From: Streptomyces fodineus | Lineage (GTDB): Bacteria; Actinomycetota; Actinomycetes; Streptomycetales; Streptomycetaceae | Assembly: GCF_001735805.1 (NCBI RefSeq) | Contig: NZ_CP017248.1 | Span: 1,674,001 to 1,738,000 of the forward strand | DNA: 64,000 nt | Direction: 5' to 3' | Shown here: positions 27,101-39,000 of the stretch, in pieces | Layout: each line of letters starts with the position of its first letter | How positions within the stretch are numbered: position 1 is the stretch's first letter | Position numbers and translations under genes: made by a program | Notes under the pieces: generated by a model | The model's database searches: none | Seen by the model: only the letters and a program-made list of their open reading frames with translations | What the model was told of the DNA's origin: nothing

Positions 27101-30100
27101 GTCTCTGCGCGCACCAGTGTCAGCAGTTGCCCGGCGGTCAGTTCGGCCGGCGCAGCCGCCGCAGCGGGGTCGGCGACCGCGGCGGTCCGGCGCCGCGTGC
27201 CGCGGACCGAGGCGCGCAGCAGAGGGGGCAGGAGCGCCGGGTCGGCGGTGCCCGGGCGGACCTTGGCCGGCAGCAGCACCGGGTCGTCCAGGGCCAGCGC
27301 CGTGTCGAACAGCGCCAGCGCCTCCTCGGCGGACAGCGCCTGCACTCCGGCGCGGGCCATCCTGGCCAGGTCCGCCGCGGACAGTGCGCCGGTGATGCCG
27401 CTGGGCGGCGCCCACAGGCCCCAGGCCAGCGACTGGGCGGGCAGCCCGGCAGCGCGCCGCCGGCCGGCCAGCGCGTCCAGGCAGGCGTTGGCGGCGGCGT
27501 AGTTGGCCTGTCCCGGGCCGCCGAGGGTGCCGGTGGCCGAGGAGAACAGCACGAAGGCCGCCAGGTCGTGCCCGCGGGTCAGCTCGTCCAGGTGCCGCGC
27601 GGCGTCCACCTTGGGCCGTAGCACTGCGGCGAGCCGCTCCGGGGTCAGCGCGGTGAACAACCCGTCGTCGGCGACCCCGGCGGCGTGCACCACGGCGGTC
27701 AGCGGGTGTGCGGCGGGGATGCCGGCCAGCAGCGCGGCCAGCGCGTCCCGGTCGGCGGCGTCACAGGCCGCCACGCGCACCTCGGCGCCGAGCGCGGTGA
27801 GTTCGGCGGCCAGTTCCGGGGCGCCGCCACGGCGGCTGGTCAGCAGCAGGTGCCGTACCCCGTGCTCGCGCACCAGATGCCGGGCGACCAGTCCGCCGAG
27901 GGTGCCGGTGCCGCCGGTGATCAGCGCGGTGCCCTGGGGGTCGAGCGCGCGGGGCAGGGTGAGCACCAGCTTGCCGGTGTGCCGGGCCTGGCTGAGGAAC
28001 CGGAACGCGTCCACGGCACGGCCGATGGGCCACACCGACGGCGGGGGCGCGCTCAGCGCACCCGCGGCGAACAGCTCCAGCACCGCGGCCAGCAGCCGCT
28101 GCATCTCGTGCGGCGGCAGCTCCATCAGGTCGAACGGCCGGTAGCTGATCCCCGGGAAGCCGGCCGGGTCGCGCAGATCGGTCTTGCCCATCTCCAGGAA
28201 CCTGCCGCCGGGGCGCAGCAGTCCGGCCGAGGCGTCCACGAACTCGCCGGACAGCGAGTTGAGTACGACGTCGACGGGGCCGAACTTCGCGGCGAAGCCG
28301 GTGTCCCGGGAGGAGGCGATGTGCGCGTCGTCCAGGCCGAGGTCACGCAGCACGGGCCACTTGCTCTCGCCCGCGGTGCCGTAGACCTCGGCGCCGAGGT
28401 GGCGGGCCAGCTGTACGGCGGCCATACCGACGCCGCCGGCCGCGGAGTGGATCAGCACCGACTCCCCGGCCCGCAGCCCGGCGAGTCCGACCAGGCCCAG
28501 GTGGGCGGTGAGGTGCGCGATCGGTACGGCGGCCGCCTGCTCGAACGTCCAGCCGTCCGGGATCGGCGCGACGGCGGCCCGTTCCGCGACCGCGACCGGG
28601 GCGAACGCGTCACCGAACAGGCCCATGACCGGGGTGCCCGGGGCGAGGCCGGTGACATCGGCGGCCACCTCGGTGACCACGCCGGCGCCCTCGCCGCCGA
28701 GGGCGACCGCACCGGGGTACATGCCGAGGGCGATGAGCACGTCGCGGAAGTTCAGCCCGGCGGCGCGCACCGCGATGCGCACCTGGCCCGGTTCCAGCGG
28801 CGCGGACGCGGCCGGGGCGGGCACCAGCGCGAGGTTGTCCAGGGTGCCCGGACGGGTGACGGCCAGCCGCCAGTGCGGGTCCGCGGGCGGCACCAGCTCG
28901 GGCCGGCCCAGCCGGGGGGTGAGCAACGCACCGCCGCGCAGCGCCAGTTGGGGTTGCCCGGTGGCCGACGCGGCGGGCAGCGCGCGGCGGGACGCGGCGG
29001 TGTCGTCGAGGTCGGCCAGCACGATCCGGTCGGGCTGTTCGGCCTGCGCGGCGCGCAGCAGCCCCCACACCGCCGCGCCGCCCGGATCGGCGGGCCGGCC
29101 GGCGGGTTCGGTGACGACCGCACCGGTGGTGGCCACCAGCAGTCGGGCGGGCGCGGCGTTGGCGGCCAGCCAGTCCTGCACCTGCCGCAGCACGGCGGAG
29201 GTGACCTGTCCGGCGGGCTGCCCCGCCGGGACGGCCAGTACGGTGACCTCGGCGGCACCGTCGTCGGTGCGATGGATCCCGGCGGCGCGCAGGTCGGTGG
29301 TCAGGGCCTCGGGCAGTGCGCCCAGGACCGCCCAGGGGCCCCTGGCGGGTTCGGCGGGGGCCGGGGTGGTGTCCCAGTCCAGCCGGAACAGGGAGTCGCG
29401 GGGCACGCGGTCGGTGGCTTGTCCGGTGGCGGCGCGCAGAGTGAGCGAGCCGACGGAGGCGACCGGGGATCCGGTGGCGTCGAACAGGTCCAGTGCGACG
29501 GTGTCCTCGCCGGTGGGGGTGAGCCGGACCCGTACGGCGGATGCTCCGGCGGCGTGCAGCCGGATACCGGTCCAGGAGAACGGCAGCCGCGCGGTGCCGG
29601 TGTCGTCGGTGAGCGCGAGCGCGTGCAAGGCGGCATCCAGCAGCGCGGGGTGCAGGCCGAACCCGGTGGCGCGGTCCCGGAGTTCGGCGGGCAGGGCGAC
29701 CTCGGCGAGGATGTCCGCGCCGCGCCGCCAGGCCGCGCCGAGGCCCTGGAACGCGGGGCCGTAGTCCAGGCCGCGAGCGGCGAGATCGGCGTAGGCGGTG
29801 TCCACGGCCAGCGGGGCGGCGTCCCGGGGCGGCCAGGCCTCTTCCACGGCGACGGGTTCGTCCGGGCCGGTGGCGAGGACGCCGGTGGCGTGCAGCGTCC
29901 ACGGCTCGTCCTCGGACGCGTCCTCGGCCAGCGAGTAGATCTCCAGGTCGCGGCGGCCGGAGTCCTGGGCTTCGCGGACGGCCAGTTGCAGCCGGACCGC
30001 TCCGGTGCCGGTGAGCACCAGCGGCGCCCGCAGCACGAGTTCCTCGACCCGGTCGCAGCCGACCCGGTCGGCGGCCTGCGCGGCCAGTTCCACGAACGCC

Positions 30101-33018
30101 GCGCCGGGCAGCACGATCGCGCCCGAGACGCGGTGGTCGGCCAGCCAGGGCTGGGACGGCACCGAGAGCCGACCGGTGAGCAGATAGGCGTCGGACCCGG
30201 CCAGCGCGGTCGCCGCGCCGAGCAGCGGGTTGCCCGCCGGGAGCAGCCCGGAGGCGGCGAGGTTGCCGCCGGCGGCCGATTCCAGCCAGTAGCGGCGGCG
30301 CTGGAAGGCGTAGGTGGGCAACTCGGCCCGGGCCGCGGCGGGCAGGTACGACGCCCAGTCGACCGTACCGCCGTGTGCGTGGTACTTGGCCAACCCCCTT
30401 GCCAGGGCGCGGACTTCGCTTTGACCGCGGCGCAGCAGCGGGACGAACACCGCCGTGCTCTCCTCGGGCAGACAGTCCGGCCCCACGACACTCAGCGCGG
30501 CGTCCGGCCCCACCTCCACGAACCTCGTCACACCCAACGCATGCAGATGCGCCACCGCATCGGCAAAGCGCACCGTCTCCCGGACATTGCGCACCCAGTA
30601 ATCCGCCGACACCGGCGCCTCGCCCACCTCCACGGCGGACACGAACGGCACACTCGGCACCGCGAAACCGACACCACCGATGGCCTCACGAAACCGCCCC
30701 AACACCGGCTCCATCAACGGCGAATGGAACGCATGACTCACCCGCAACCGGGTATGCCGCCAGCCCCGCTCCGCCGCCTGGACCGCAACGGCCTCCACCG
30801 CCGACTCCGCACCGGACACCACCACAGACCGCAACCCGTTGACGGCCGCGATCCCCACCCCGCCGGAAAGGATCTCCACGACCTCGGCCTCGGTGGCGTT
30901 CACCGCCAACATCGCCCCACCCGCAGGCAACTCCTGCATCAACCCGGCCCGCGCACACACCAGCGACACCGCATCGTCCAGCGACAACACCCCGGACACA
31001 TGCGCAGCCGCCACCTCACCGACCGAATGCCCGACGACGAAGTCCGGCACCACACTGAACGACTCCAGCAACCGGAACAGCGCCACCTCGACCGCGAACA
31101 GACCACACTGCGCGAACAACGTCTGATCCAGCCGCTCACCACCGCCGAGGACCACCTCACGCACCGGCAGCCCCAGCACCGACTCCAACCGCCCACAGAC
31201 GTCCTCGAACGACTCCGCGAACACCGGATACCGCTCCGCCAGCTCCCGGCCCATCCCAGACCACTGCGACCCCTGACCGGAGAACAGGAACCCGGTCAGC
31301 CCCCCGCGCCCGGCGACCCCGGTGATCTCCCCGGACGCCCCGTCGGCCAACTCCGCGAGTCCCGCGAGCAACTCGTCCCGGTCGGCGGCCACCACCGCAC
31401 CGCGGTGCTCCAGCGCGGCACGGGACAGCGCCGCCGCGCGCGCCACCTCGGCGACGGTGGCCCCCGATGCGGCGAGCAGGTACTCACGCAACCGCGCCGC
31501 CTGCCCACGCAGCGCCTCAGCGCTACGGCCGGACACGAGCACCGGCACCGGCACCACCGGTTCGGCGACCGGCATGGGCTCAACAGCCGGAGCCTGCTCG
31601 ATGATCACGTGCGCGTTGGTCCCGCTGACCCCGAACGCCGACACTGCGGCGCGGCGGACCTCGGTGTCCGGCCAGTCGACCGCCTCGGTGAGCAGTCGCA
31701 GTGGGCCGTCGGCCCAGTCGACGTGCTCGGTCGGGGTGTCGACGTGCAGCGTGCGAGGCAGCACCCCATGGCGCATCGCCTGTACGACCTTGATCACCCC
31801 GGCGACCCCGGCGGCGGCCTGGGTGTGCCCGAGGTTGGACTTGACCGACCCCAGCCACAGCGGCCGGTCACGGTCGACGCCGTAGGTGGCCAGCAGGGCC
31901 TGCGCTTCCACGGGGTCGCCGAGCGAGGTGCCGGTGCCGTGTGCCTCCACCGCGTCGATGTCCCCGGGGGACAGCGCGGCGTTGGTCAGCGCCTCGACGA
32001 TGACCCGGCGCTGCGCCTGGCCGTTGGGTGCGGTCAGGCCGTTGGACGCGCCGTCCTGGTTCACGGCCGAACCGCGCACCACGGCGAGCACCGGGTGGCC
32101 GTTGCGCTGCGCGTCGGACAACCGCTCCAGCAGCAGCATCCCGACGCCCTCGGACCAGCCGGTGCCGTCGGCGTCGGCGGAGAACGCCTTGCACCGGCCG
32201 TCGGGGGCCAGTCCGCCGAGCCGGTCGAACTCCACGTAGGTGCCGGGGGTGGACATGATGGTCACGCCGCCGGCCAGCGCCAGCGATGTCTCCCCGGAGC
32301 GCAGTGACTGCACCGCCAGGTGCAGGGTGACCAGCGAGGAGGAGCAGGCGGTGTCCACGGTGACGGCGGGCCCTTCGAAACCGAAGGTGTAGGCGACCCG
32401 GCCGGTGGCGATGCTGGCGGCGTTCCCGTTGCCGATGAAGCCTTCCAGCTCCTCGGGCACGCTGTCCATGAGCGTCGCGTAGTCGTGGTACATCACTCCG
32501 GCGAACACGCCGGTGCGGCTGCCGCGCGCGCTGAGCGGGTCGATACCGGCGCGTTCGAACGCTTCCCAGGAGGTCTCCAGCAGCAGCCGCTGCTGCGGGT
32601 CCATCGCCAGCGCCTCGCGCGGGGAGATGCCGAAGAACCCGGGGTCGAAGTCACCGGCGCCGTCCACGAACCCGCCGAGCCCGACCGGCAGTCCGGCCAG
32701 GTCCCAGCCGCGGTCGGCGGGGAAGGCGGAGATCCCGTCCCGGCCGGCGGCCAGCAGCTCCCACAGCTGCTCGGGGGTGTCGGCCCCGCCGGGATAGCGG
32801 CAGGCCATGCCCACGATCGCGATGGGCTCGCGGCGGGCCTGTTCGATCTCGGCCAGCCTGCGCTGCGCGCTCTGCGCCTCGGTCAGCGCGCGCCGGAGAT
32901 ACTCCCGGAGCTTGTCCTCGTTTGCCGAGGTTGCCGAGGTTGCCGAGGTTGCCGAGGTTGCCGAGGTTGCCGAGGTTGACGCATTTGCCGCGTTTTCCCG
33001 GTTCACCACGTTCGCCAC
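16498..33018 (-). CDS. Type I PKS, three modules M5-M6-M7
   Basis: Trimodular PKS, 5506 aa: KS-AT-DH-ER-KR-ACP, KS-AT-DH-KR-ACP and KS-AT-KR(inactive)-ACP. The GTG start at 33018 follows GGAAGGA with 6-nt spacing. The N-terminus has a (Thr-Ser-Ala)6 tract before the docking helix [16 protein letters not shown]. The C-terminus has helices ending in [13 protein letters not shown], the standard class 1 tail. The matching helix [15 protein letters not shown] begins the next PKS. It lies 18 nt after the M3-M4 gene and 2 nt before the M8 gene, so the proteins are made together. M5 gives a fully saturated two-carbon unit, M6 an alkene, M7 leaves a ketone. M6 carries several repeat insertions not seen in the other modules. 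Confidence 0.96.
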   Translation of the reverse strand: MANVVNRENAANASTSATSATSATSATSATSANEDKLREYLRRALTEAQSAQRRLAEIEQARREPIAIVGMACRYPGGADTPEQLWELLAAGRDGISAFPADRGWDLAGLPVGLGGFVDGAGDFDPGFFGISPREALAMDPQQRLLLETSWEAFERAGIDPLSARGSRTGVFAGVMYHDYATLMDSVPEELEGFIGNGNAASIATGRVAYTFGFEGPAVTVDTACSSSLVTLHLAVQSLRSGETSLALAGGVTIMSTPGTYVEFDRLGGLAPDGRCKAFSADADGTGWSEGVGMLLLERLSDAQRNGHPVLAVVRGSAVNQDGASNGLTAPNGQAQRRVIVEALTNAALSPGDIDAVEAHGTGTSLGDPVEAQALLATYGVDRDRPLWLGSVKSNLGHTQAAAGVAGVIKVVQAMRHGVLPRTLHVDTPTEHVDWADGPLRLLTEAVDWPDTEVRRAAVSAFGVSGTNAHVIIEQAPAVEPMPVAEPVVPVPVLVSGRSAEALRGQAARLREYLLAASGATVAEVARAAALSRAALEHRGAVVAADRDELLAGLAELADGASGEITGVAGRGGLTGFLFSGQGSQWSGMGRELAERYPVFAESFEDVCGRLESVLGLPVREVVLGGGERLDQTLFAQCGLFAVEVALFRLLESFSVVPDFVVGHSVGEVAAAHVSGVLSLDDAVSLVCARAGLMQELPAGGAMLAVNATEAEVVEILSGGVGIAAVNGLRSVVVSGAESAVEAVAVQAAERGWRHTRLRVSHAFHSPLMEPVLGRFREAIGGVGFAVPSVPFVSAVEVGEAPVSADYWVRNVRETVRFADAVAHLHALGVTRFVEVGPDAALSVVGPDCLPEESTAVFVPLLRRGQSEVRALARGLAKYHAHGGTVDWASYLPAAARAELPTYAFQRRRYWLESAAGGNLAASGLLPAGNPLLGAATALAGSDAYLLTGRLSVPSQPWLADHRVSGAIVLPGAAFVELAAQAADRVGCDRVEELVLRAPLVLTGTGAVRLQLAVREAQDSGRRDLEIYSLAEDASEDEPWTLHATGVLATGPDEPVAVEEAWPPRDAAPLAVDTAYADLAARGLDYGPAFQGLGAAWRRGADILAEVALPAELRDRATGFGLHPALLDAALHALALTDDTGTARLPFSWTGIRLHAAGASAVRVRLTPTGEDTVALDLFDATGSPVASVGSLTLRAATGQATDRVPRDSLFRLDWDTTPAPAEPARGPWAVLGALPEALTTDLRAAGIHRTDDGAAEVTVLAVPAGQPAGQVTSAVLRQVQDWLAANAAPARLLVATTGAVVTEPAGRPADPGGAAVWGLLRAAQAEQPDRIVLADLDDTAASRRALPAASATGQPQLALRGGALLTPRLGRPELVPPADPHWRLAVTRPGTLDNLALVPAPAASAPLEPGQVRIAVRAAGLNFRDVLIALGMYPGAVALGGEGAGVVTEVAADVTGLAPGTPVMGLFGDAFAPVAVAERAAVAPIPDGWTFEQAAAVPIAHLTAHLGLVGLAGLRAGESVLIHSAAGGVGMAAVQLARHLGAEVYGTAGESKWPVLRDLGLDDAHIASSRDTGFAAKFGPVDVVLNSLSGEFVDASAGLLRPGGRFLEMGKTDLRDPAGFPGISYRPFDLMELPPHEMQRLLAAVLELFAAGALSAPPPSVWPIGRAVDAFRFLSQARHTGKLVLTLPRALDPQGTALITGGTGTLGGLVARHLVREHGVRHLLLTSRRGGAPELAAELTALGAEVRVAACDAADRDALAALLAGIPAAHPLTAVVHAAGVADDGLFTALTPERLAAVLRPKVDAARHLDELTRGHDLAAFVLFSSATGTLGGPGQANYAAANACLDALAGRRRAAGLPAQSLAWGLWAPPSGITGALSAADLARMARAGVQALSAEEALALFDTALALDDPVLLPAKVRPGTADPALLPPLLRASVRGTRRRTAAVADPAAAAAPAELTAGQLLTLVRAETAAVLGHADADAVDPQAEFRALGVDSLSAVELRNRLTSVTGTTLPATLVFDYPTPAALAAYLSQDRPEETSPAGTAVVTDDEPIAIVGMACRFPSEIRSPEQLWRFLLDGGDGITEFPTDRGWDLDTLFDADPDRPGTSYTRHGGFLRDAAGFDAEFFGINPREALATDPQQRLLLETSWETFEHAGIDPAAVRGSRTGVFVGVMRQDYGPMLHHAAQGVEGYRLTGSAASVASGRLAYTFGLEGPALTVDTACSSSLVALHLAAQALRRGECDLALAGGATVMATPGLFVEFSRQRGLAADGRCKSFSADADGTSWSEGAGMLLVERLSDARAAGHRVLAVVRGSAVNSDGASNGLTAPNGPSQQRVIRAALSSAGLSPSDVDAVEAHGTGTTLGDPIEAQALLATYGADRDQPLWLGSVKSNLGHTQAASGVAGIIKMVLALRAGLLPRTLHIDAPSPHVDWASGAVSLLTEPQPWPDTGRARRAAVSSFGVSGTNAHIVIEQAPAETPPAPPARAPLPLPVVVSARTEAALREQAARLLTHLGAHPDVEPAALAHSLLTTRAAHAYRAVVLAESGGGPADPPAGPSDPRAGLSDPRAGLAALAEGTPDADVVTGCAADAGKLAFLFPGQGSQRLGAGRELAAEFPAYAAAFDVVCAELDRHLPRPLREVLFAVEGSPEAALLDRTDFTQAALFAVEVALVRLAESWGLHPDLVAGHSVGEIVAAHVAGALSLPDAAALVTARGRLMARATPGGAMVAIQATEAELAPVLAAHAGQVRLAAVNGPASVVVSGDAVAVTEIGAQWRERGRRTRQLRVTMAPHSPHVDGILAEYREIVTGIPFTAPRLPVVSTVTGAPLSEREITDPEHWVANVRDSVRFLPAVRALAEAGATAFVEIGPAAVLTAMARDCLPGSETGPEYGPETGTEPGTEPGAEPGAATGTEAGVAPGTDPAVERIVLPTLRDGRDEIPALLETLARLHVHGVSPDWAAVTEGRAPAPVPLPTYPFQHRRFWMTGETAAGAGAAGLGPVGHPLLGAALTLADGAGVLFTGRLSTTTQPWLADHVVAGRIVLPGTAYVELVTRAGDELGCGRITELTLDTPLVLAERGGAALQLVLGAPDEQGRRAVTLYSRAEAGITDEPWTRHATGTVEPPAGVAPALGDWPPADTAETEPAELYQLLADRGLAYGPVFRGLRTAWRRDTATGAEVFAEAELPAPAEPGGFGMHPALLDAALHALATDPEASTAALPFAWTGVTLWQPGATTLRVRLTPVDGGITITAYDSHGSPVLTADSLALRPLPADLHTGTEALHTVDWTPLPIATEGSAPTDGGRQATAAEGPALTDPGGHATAAEGPVPTRLAEHRTGTEGPASTDPSAPPTSTEDSVPTELGGHATDVEGSRPTDLGEHHTGTEGPALADLGGHATGVEGPAPTGLGTPATGIKAPAPTAASAPPTRAKAPAPALTRTTAPTPTSLGPDLDLAVVAEPPEWLLASLPAVEDAPARIATAVHQVLALVQEFLAQERFAASALVLRTSGGTDGTDLAAAAVWGLARSAQSENPGRIVLLDSDGSVPDNVALATGEPQLAVRDGAVFVPRLVRAEAGEPAVWDPEGTVLITGGAGALGSVLARHLAAEHGVRHLLLTGRRGPDTPGAAGLVAELAGLGATAEVVACDAADRDALAALLAGIPDEHPLTAVVHAAGVLDDGMLTAQTPERVDRVFRPKVDAALHLDELTRGHDLAAFVLFSSAAGILGSPGQSNYAAANAVLDGLAARRRAAGLPAVSLAWGLWAGAGGMGDAADGAARQRIERLGVTPLDAAEGMRLFDAAVPGGTALAVPVRLNLAVLREQARTVPPAPLLRGLVRVPARRATRTGALQAAFAGLDEAARARLVRDTVRTAVAAALGHGNAADLGDRRAFTDLGFDSLTSVELRNRLAAGTGLALPATLAFDHPSIAAVADHLLGRLTAAAAPARTAPRRTGPADEPIAVVGMACRYPGGVRSPEDLWRLVASGGDGISPFPTDRGWDTERLYDPDPDRAGHTYLTKGGFLHDAAEFDAALFGISPREALAMDPQQRLLLETSWEALERTGIDPLSLRDTDTGVFVGVMYHDYATRLPSTPQDVEGYLGAGTAGSVASGRVAYAFGLQGPAVTVDTACSSSLVTLHLAAQALRAGECSLALAGGATVMSTPGTFIEFSRQRGLAADGRVKAFSADADGTVWSEGVGLLVVERLSDARRNGHRILGVLRGSAVNQDGASNGLTAPNGPSQERVIRAALSSAGLSPSDVDVVEAHGTGTALGDPIEAQALLATYGADRDQPLWLGSVKSNIGHTQAAAGVAGVIKVVQAMRHGLLPRTLHIDAPTPHVDWSDGDVRLLTEARPWPERDRPRRAAVSSFGISGTNAHVIIEQAPESPAPRPAPQGVVPVPLSGNTEAALRAQAGRLRTWLAAEPDAGPAELAAALTAGRAALTHRAVVVAANREDLLSGLTALAAGDTAPHLATGAAGAAGRTVFVFPGQGAQWAGMALELLESSPVFGARMAECASALGEFVGWSLLGVLRGEAGQPSLERVDVVQPVSFAVMVSLAALWRSFGVEPDAVVGHSQGEIAAACVAGALSLRDAALVVCVRSRLIAEELTGHGGMVFLALPADEVTALLPPGATVAAVNGTASTVVSGEPTALDRLLADCDARGIRARRIAVDYASHSAQVERIETHLVEALAGVRPRKAAVPMFSTVTADWADPAALDAGYWYRNLRRTVRFEESVRALAEQGHRGFVEVSPHPVLAPGIDETLDEVTVVGSLRRDEGGLDRFLLSVAEAQVAGLPVRLAAAVDGPRPAPVDLPTYAFQRQRFWLSAPEHTGTDAADGAFWAAVDPADPKALADLLGVPAEPLAEVLPALAAWRSAQEASTTTDGWRYTVGWRPVEAAEAVLTGTWLVVSPDGLPLAEDCAAALTRAGAEVRVLGPDAVPAEAAGASGVVSLLGLAEGPHPEQPAVPAGLAATLDLVRALADTGAVLWLVTSGAVAATPADRVPHPEQAMLWGLGRTLALEHPKLYGGILDLPEDPGRGLDRLAGLLAGTEDQAAVRDTGVLVPRLARAPLGGRTPVRPWQPTGTVLVTDGLGPMGLPVARWLAGNGAQALVLTTDDPAATAPDDLGVPVTLSSCDPADATALAELLAAVPADTPLTAVVHTAGALRSGPLAGTGLAELAATLDAKVRGAANLHRLTGELDAFVLFSSVAATWGGSEQGAFAAANAYLDALAQHRHARGLPATALAWGPWEGAGLGAADAGTEARRREQLRRRGVLALPPGQALAALADAVRHADTTVTVADVDWAGFAPAFTAARPSPLLGELPEVRDSLAAVDGEPAEPELADRLGSLPEADQQRELVELVRREVAVVLGHDDPDALPTGRPFTDLGFDSLAAVNLRNRLGAATGVRLSAGAVFDHPTPAGLAEHLRRQLVVPAAAAVGSLDEELDRLAGVLAGVSGEDDRRRALTRLQGLVGRLTPGPDGDRESVTERLGAASDEEIFRFIDSELS
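19251..19588 (-). repeat. 338-bp AT repeat, copy in M7
   Basis: This stretch of the M7 acyltransferase is collinear with and nearly identical to 51189-51526 in the M1 acyltransferase. Both are 338 bp, with roughly ten differences by eye. It covers the N-terminal part of the AT, including the GHSQG active site. Confidence 0.9.
22729..23133 (-). repeat. Nine tandem 15-residue (45-bp) repeats inside M6
   Basis: From Glu3296 the protein repeats a 15-residue unit with the pattern EG-x-x-PTDxGxHATxx about nine times, followed by a decayed Ala/Pro/Thr tail ([13 protein letters not shown]). Copies differ at several positions, so the array is old or under relaxed constraint. It sits after the DH and before the structural half of the KR, where the other modules have only a short linker. 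Confidence 0.92.
24247..24366 (-). repeat. Gly/Thr/Glu/Pro-rich tract after the M6 acyltransferase
   Basis: A run of short GTEPG, GAEPG and GPETG-like units of about 40 residues lies between the AT core (MARDCLPG) and the post-AT linker ([12 protein letters not shown]). The DNA is correspondingly repetitive (gttccggg, cccggttcg variants). The other modules lack it. Confidence 0.85.
25305..25367 (-). repeat. Three 21-bp tandem repeats in the M6 KS-AT linker
   Basis: Units start at 25305, 25326 and 25347 (plus-strand CCCGTGGATCGGAC... variants). They encode [15 protein letters not shown] and SDPRAGL heptads in the KS-AT linker. The first two units differ at about two positions. Confidence 0.85.
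30427..31308 (-). repeat. 882-bp AT repeat, copy in M5
   Basis: Nearly identical and equal in length to 40771-41652 in M3. It covers almost the whole malonyl acyltransferase from the conserved GMGREL region to the C-terminal subdomain. Minus-strand codons here include many CAT, TTG, GGT and GTG, unlike the C-ending codons of the flanking KS and DH. Confidence 0.92.
32922..32975 (-). repeat. Six perfect 9-bp repeats encoding (Thr-Ser-Ala)6
   Basis: TTGCCGAGG on the plus strand occurs six times without a mismatch. On the coding strand this is ACC TCG GCA, giving Thr-Ser-Ala six times, just before the docking helix of the M5-M7 PKS. The unit keeps the reading frame, so slippage would change the linker length without breaking the protein. 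Confidence 0.97.
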
Positions 33019-33036
33019 GCGGAATCCTTCCTCCCC

Positions 33037-36000
33037 CTAGCCGGCGCCGAGGTCGTCGACGAGGCCGAACAGTTCGTCGTCGGAGGCCGACGACAGGTCG
33101 TGCTCCGGTACGGCGGCGGACTGTTCCTCGCCGCCGTACTTGGCCAGCAGCGCGGTGAGCCGCATGCGCAGCTTCGCCTGGTCCACGGCGCCGGGGCCGG
33201 CGCCTGCCAGTGCCTCTTCGAGCTGGTCGAGCCCGGCGAGCGGCGAGCCGTCCCGCGCGTCCTCCGCGGTGGGCATGGACGCGTGCAGGTGCGCGGCCAG
33301 CGCCACCGGGGTGGCGTACTCGAACACCACCGCGGCGGGCAGCCGGACGCCGGTGGTCTCGGACAGCCGGTTGCGCAGCTCCACCGCGGCCAGCGAGTCG
33401 ACGCCGAGTTCGGCGAAGGTGCGGTCTTCGGCCACGGCCGCCGGCGAGTCGTAGGCCAGTACCCGGGCCGCTTCGGCGCGGACCAGCTCCAGCAGCGCCT
33501 TCTCCCTCTCGGGTCCGGACAGTGCGGCGAGCGCGGTGGCGGGCGCGGCGCTCGCGCCGGCGGCCGGAACGGGCGCTCCCCGGACCAGGCCGCGCAGCAC
33601 CGCCGGGACCTGCCCGCCGGCCCGGATGGCCACCCGGTCCAGGCGCATCGGTGCGAGCACGGGTTCGTCGACGGAGCGCGCCAGGTCGAACAGGTCGAGC
33701 GCCTCGGCGGTGGCCAACGGCCGCAGCCCGGCACGGGCGATGCGAGCCAGGTCGGCCTCGGCCAGCTCGCCGGTGATGCCGCTGCGCTCCTCCCACAGAC
33801 CCCAGGCCAGCGAGGTGGCCGGGAGCCCGGCAGCGTGTCGGGCACGGGCCAGTGCGTCCAGGGCGGCGTTGGCCGCCGCGTAGGCGCTCTGCCCGGCCGC
33901 GCCGAGCACCCCGGCGGCGGAGGAGAACAACACGAAGTCGGTCAGCTCGCGGTCGCGGGTCAGCTCGTCCAGCCAGCGTGCGCCCAGCACCTTCGGCGCC
34001 AGCACCGCCCTGAGCCGCTCCTCGGTGAGACCGGTGACCAGACCGTCGTCCACCACCCCGGCGGCATGCACCACCGCCGTCACCGGGTGCTCGGCCAGCA
34101 GCGCGGCCACCGCGTCCCGGTCGGCCACGTCACAGGCCACGGTCCTTACGATGGCGCCGAGTTCGCGTAGTTCGCGGTCCAGTTCGCCCGCGCCCGGGGT
34201 GTCCGGGCCGCGGCGACCGGTGAGCACCAGCTCGCGGACCCCGCAGTCGGCGGCCAGGTGCCGGGCCAGGGCCGCGCCGAGCGTGCCGAGACCACCGGTG
34301 ATCAGCACCGGGCCGTCCGGGTCCCAGGTGGCGCCGTCCCGGTCGGTGATCCTGGACAACGGGACAGGGGACAGCCGCGGCACGAGCACCGCGCCGTCCC
34401 GCAGCACCAGTTGCCCGCCGGGCACGTTCCACGCCGCGGCGGGGATCCCGGTGCCGTCCGTGCCCTCGACGTCCGCCAGCAGGAAACGGCCCGGGTGCTC
34501 CTGCTGCACCGAGCGCAGCAGACCCCAGACGGCGGCGGCTGCCGGGTCGGTGCGCGCGTTCCGGGTGCGCAGCGCCAGCCGGGTGCCGGCGAAGCGGTCC
34601 CCGGCCAGCCAGGTGCGCACCGCGCCCAGCGCCCGGCCGGCCGCGGCGACCGGGTCGGCCTCGGTCCCGGCCGCCAGCACCACCACCCCGGGCAGCTCAC
34701 GGTCGGGCAGTTCGGCCAGGTCGGCGCAGGTCAGCACGGTCGGCTCGGGGCCGGCCGGCAGGGTCGCGGGCACCAGGTCCTCGGCGTACAGCGATTCGTG
34801 GTGGCCGAGTTGTCCGGCCTGGATCGGCCGGACGGCGAGGGATTCCACGACCCCGACCGGGGCGCCCGTCGGGTCGGCCAGTTCGATCCGGGCCGCCGCG
34901 GCGGCGACCGGGGAGATCCGCACCCGCAGCGCGGACGCCCCGGTGCGGCGCAGCGCGATCCCGTGCCAGGCGAACGGCAGCAGGGTGCGGTCGCCCTCGT
35001 CCTCGTGCAGGTAGCGCAGGGCGTGCAGCGCCGCGTCCAGCAGGGCGGGGTGCAGGCGGTAGCGGCCGGTGTCGGTGAGGTCGGGCAGGGCGATGTCGGC
35101 GTAGATCTCGTCGCCGGCGCGCCAGGCCGCACGCAGTCCCTGGAACGCCGGGCCGTACTCCAGCCCGGAGGCGGCGAACTCGGCGTAGGCCGAGCCGATG
35201 TCCAGTGCGGTGGCGCCCGGCGGCGGCCAGACGACCGGCTCGGCCGGTGTCCCGGCCGGCACCGGGCCGAGCAGGGCGCGCGCGTAGCAGGTCCACGGGG
35301 TGCCGTCCCCGGCCGGGCGGGCGTGCACGGTCAGCGGCCGGTGCCCCGCCGCGCCGGGCGCGCCGACCCTCATCTGCACCTCGACCGCGCCGTGCTCGGG
35401 CAGCACCAGCGGCGCCTGCAGGGTCAGTTCGGCGACCTCGCCGGCGCCCGTCTCCGCGGCGGCGTGCAGGGCCAGTTCGGCGAAGACGCTGCCGGGTACC
35501 ACGGTCGCGCCGAGCACGGTGTGCTCCCCCAGCCAGGGCTGCGCCCGGGTGGCCAGCCGTCCGGACAGCAGGAACCCGTCCTCCTCGGCGAACTCCACGG
35601 CCGCGTCCAGCAGCGGGTAGCCGCCGCCCCGGTGCGCCGGTTCGGCGTTCTCCAGCCAGTAGCGGCGGCGCTGGAAGGCGTAGGTGGGCAGCTCGATCCG
35701 GGCCGCGGCGGGCAGGTACGACGCCCAGTCGGCCGTACCGCCGTGCACATGAAACCTTGCCAACCCCTTTGCCAATGTGCGGACTTCGCCTTGGTCGCGG
35801 CGCAGCAGCGGGACGAATACGGCGGTGGCGTCCTCGGGCAGGCAGTCCGGTCCTACGGCGGTCAGCGCGGCGTCCGGTCCGATCTCCACGAACCTGGTCA
35901 CACCTTGCGCATGCAGGTGGGCGACCGCGTCGGCGAAGCGGACCGTGTCCCGGGCATTGCGCACCCAGTAGTCGACGTCCACCGGCCCCCTACAGATGTC

Positions 36001-39000
36001 CACGGTGGACACGAACGGGATGCGCGGAGCATCGAAGGTGAGACCTGCCACGGCGTCACGGAACCGGTCCAACACGGGCTCCATCAACGGCGAATGGAAC
36101 GCGTGGCTCACCCGCAGCCGGGTGTGCCGCCAGCCCCGCTCCTTCGCCTGGGCCGCGACGGCCTCCACCGCCGGCTCGGCACCGGACACCACCACGGACC
36201 GGGAACCGTTGACCGCGGCGATCCCGACCTCGCCGGAAAGGATCTCCACCACGTCCGTTTCGGTGGCATTGACCGCGAGCATCGCCCCGCCCGCAGGCAG
36301 CTCCTGCATCAACCCGGCCCGCGCACACACCAACGTCACCGCGTCATCCAGCGACAACACCCCGGACACATGCGCAGCCGCCACCTCACCGACCGAATGC
36401 CCGACGACGAAGTCCGGCACCACACCGAACGACTCCAGCAACCGGAACAGCGCCACCTCGACCGCGAACACACCACACTGCGCGAACAGCGTCTGGTCCA
36501 GACGCTCGCCGCCGCCGAGGACCACCTCACGCACCGGCAGCCCCAGCACCGACTCCAGCCGCCCACAGACGTCCTCGAACGACTCCGCGAACACCGGGTA
36601 GCGCTCCACCAGCTCCCGGCCCATACCGGACCACTGCGACCCCTGACCGGAGAACAGGAACCCGGTCAACCCACCCCGGTCGGCCAGCGCACTGATCGCA
36701 TCCGACCGTCCCTCGGCCACCGCGTCCAGCCCGGCCAGCAACTCGTCCCGGTCGGCGGCCACCACCGCACCGCGGTGCTCCAGCGCGGCACGGGACAGCG
36801 CCGCCGCGCGCGCCACCTCGGCGACGGTGGCCCCCGATGCGGCGAGCAGGTACTCACGCAACCGCGCCGCCTGCCCACGCAGCGCCTCAGCGCTACGGCC
36901 GGACACGAGCACCGGCACCGGCACCACCGGTTCGGCGAGCGGCATGGCCGGCTCGACGGCCGGGGCCTGCTCGATGATCACGTGCGCGTTGGTCCCGCTG
37001 ACCCCGAACGCCGACACGGCGGCGCGGCGGACCTCGGCGTCCGGCCAGTCGACCGCCTCGGTGAGCAGCCGTACCGGACCCGCCGACCAGTCCACGTGCG
37101 GGGTCGGTGCGTCGATGTGCAGGGTGCGCGGCAGCAGGCCGTGCCGCATCGCCTGTACGACCTTGATCACCCCGGCGACCCCGGCGGCGGCCTGGGTGTG
37201 CCCGATGTTCGACTTGACCGACCCCAGCCACAGCGGCCGGTCACGGTCGGCGCCGTAGGTGGCCAGCAGCGCCTGGGCCTCGATCGGGTCGCCGAGTGTG
37301 GTTCCGGTGCCGTGCGCCTCCACCGCGTCGATGTCCGAAGGGGACAGCCCGGCGGCGCTCAGCGCGGCGCGGATGACCCGTTCCTGCGAGGGGCCGTTGG
37401 GCGCGGTGAGCCCGTTGGACGCGCCGTCGGAGTTGACCGCGGAACCGCGCAGCACGGCCAGCACGTCATGGCCGTGGGCCCGCGCGTCGGACAGCCGCTC
37501 CAGCACGAGCATCCCGATGCCCTCGGACCAGCCGGTGCCGTCGGCGTCGGCGGAGAAGGACTTGCAGCGGCCGTCGGCGGCCAGGCCGCGCTGCCGGTCG
37601 AACTCGCGGAACGGGGTGGGACTGGACATGACCGTCACCCCGCCCGCCAGCACCAGGGTGGACTCGCCGGAGCGCAGCGACTGGGCGGCCAGGTGCAGGG
37701 CCACCAGCGAGGACGAGCAGGCGGTGTCCACGGTGACCGCCGGGCCGGTGAACCCGAAGGTGTAGGCGACCCGGCCGGTGGCGACACTGCCCAGGTTGCC
37801 GTTGCCCAGGTAGCCCTCCAGTTCCTCGGGCACATGTGCCAGCCTGGTCGCGTAGTCCTGGTACATCAGCCCGGCGAACACCCCGGTGCGGCTGCCGCGG
37901 ACGGCCGGCGGGGCGATCCCGGCGCGCTCCAGCGCCTCCCAGGACAGCTCCAGCAGCAGCCGCTGCTGCGGGTCCATCGCCAGCGCCTCGCGCGGGGAGA
38001 TACCGAAGAACCCGGGGTCGAAGTCACCGACGTCGGCGAGGAAACCGCCCTGCCCGACCGGGAGTGCCCCGAGGTCCCAGCCGCGGTCGGCGGGGAAGGC
38101 GGAGATCCCGTCCCGGCCCGCGGCGACCAGGTCCCACAGCTGCTCGGGCGTACTGACCCCGCCGGGGTAGCGGCAGGCCATGCCGACGATGGCGATCGGC
38201 TCGTCCGCCGCGCTCGCCACCGCGGGGGCGGCGGGTTCCGGTCCGGTCCCGAGGTCACCGGCCTCGGTGAGCACGAATGCGGCCAGCGCGGCCGGGGTGG
38301 GGTGGTCGAACACCAGGGTGGTGGGCAGCCGCAGCCCGGTGGCGGAGCCGAGCCGGTTGCGCAGTTCCAGCGCGGTCAGCGAGTCGAAGCCGAGGTCGGC
38401 GAAGGCCTGCTCGGCGCCGATCTGTTCGGCCCCGGCCAGGTCCAGCACCCCGGCGGCCTGGCCGCGCACCAGGTCCAGGGCGGCGCGGCGGCGCTCCGGC
38501 GCGGGCAGCGCGCGCAGCCGGTCGGCCCAGCCGGACCGCTGCCGGGCGCGGCGTCGAGCGCGGACGAGACCGGTGAACACCGCGGGCAGCGGATCCAGCC
38601 GCTGGAGTGCGGCGGTGTCCAGCCGCATCGGTAGTACGGCCGCCTCGCCGAGCCCGACGGCGGCGTCCAGCAACGCCAGGGCCTCCTCGGTGGACAGGGC
38701 CGCGATGCCGCTGCGGGCGATCCGGGCCAGGTCGGCCTGGGCCAGCCCGCCGGTGATGCCGCTGCGCTCCTCCCACAGCCCCCAGGCCAGCGAGGTGGCC
38801 GGAAGGCCGGCGGCGCGGCGTTGCCGGGCCAGCGCGTCGAGGTGGGCGTTGGCGGCGGCGTAGGCGGCCTGCCCGGCGTTGCCGAGGGTCGCCGAGGCGG
38901 AGGAGAACAGCACGAACGAGGTGAGGTCCCGGTCCCGGGTCAGCTCGTCCAGCCAGCGTGCGCCCAGCACCTTCGGCGCCAGCACCGCCCTGAGCCGCTC

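Larger units (their letters stand above)
26870..33018 (-). other. PKS module M5: KS-AT(malonyl)-DH-ER-KR-ACP
   Basis: KS Cys about residue 225. AT GHSVG Ser about 665 with HAFH about 763, predicting malonyl-CoA. DH His about 962 ([11 protein letters not shown]) and Asp about 1127 ([10 protein letters not shown]). ER cofactor motif HSAAGGVG about 1523. KR cofactor GGTGTLG about 1700, Tyr 1840 in NYAAAN, with ADD in the LDD position. ACP Ser about 1997. All reductive sites look intact, so it installs a saturated CH2-CH2 (C8-C9 in the predicted chain). Its AT segment is almost identical in DNA to that of M3. Confidence 0.92.
33037..38214 (-). other. PKS module M4: KS-AT(malonyl)-DH-KR-ACP
   Basis: KS Cys1876. 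AT GHSVG Ser about 2317 and HAFH about 2415. DH HTVLGATVVPG His about 2608 and [10 protein letters not shown] about 2771. KR GGLGTLG about 3019 with VDD and Tyr3155. ACP Ser about 3316, then the C-terminal docking domain from about 3350. Predicted alkene C10=C11. Confidence 0.92.

Noticed and set aside
32922-32975. CRISPR-like repeat array.
   Set aside because: Nine-base units without spacers that encode Thr-Ser-Ala in frame. A coding microsatellite.
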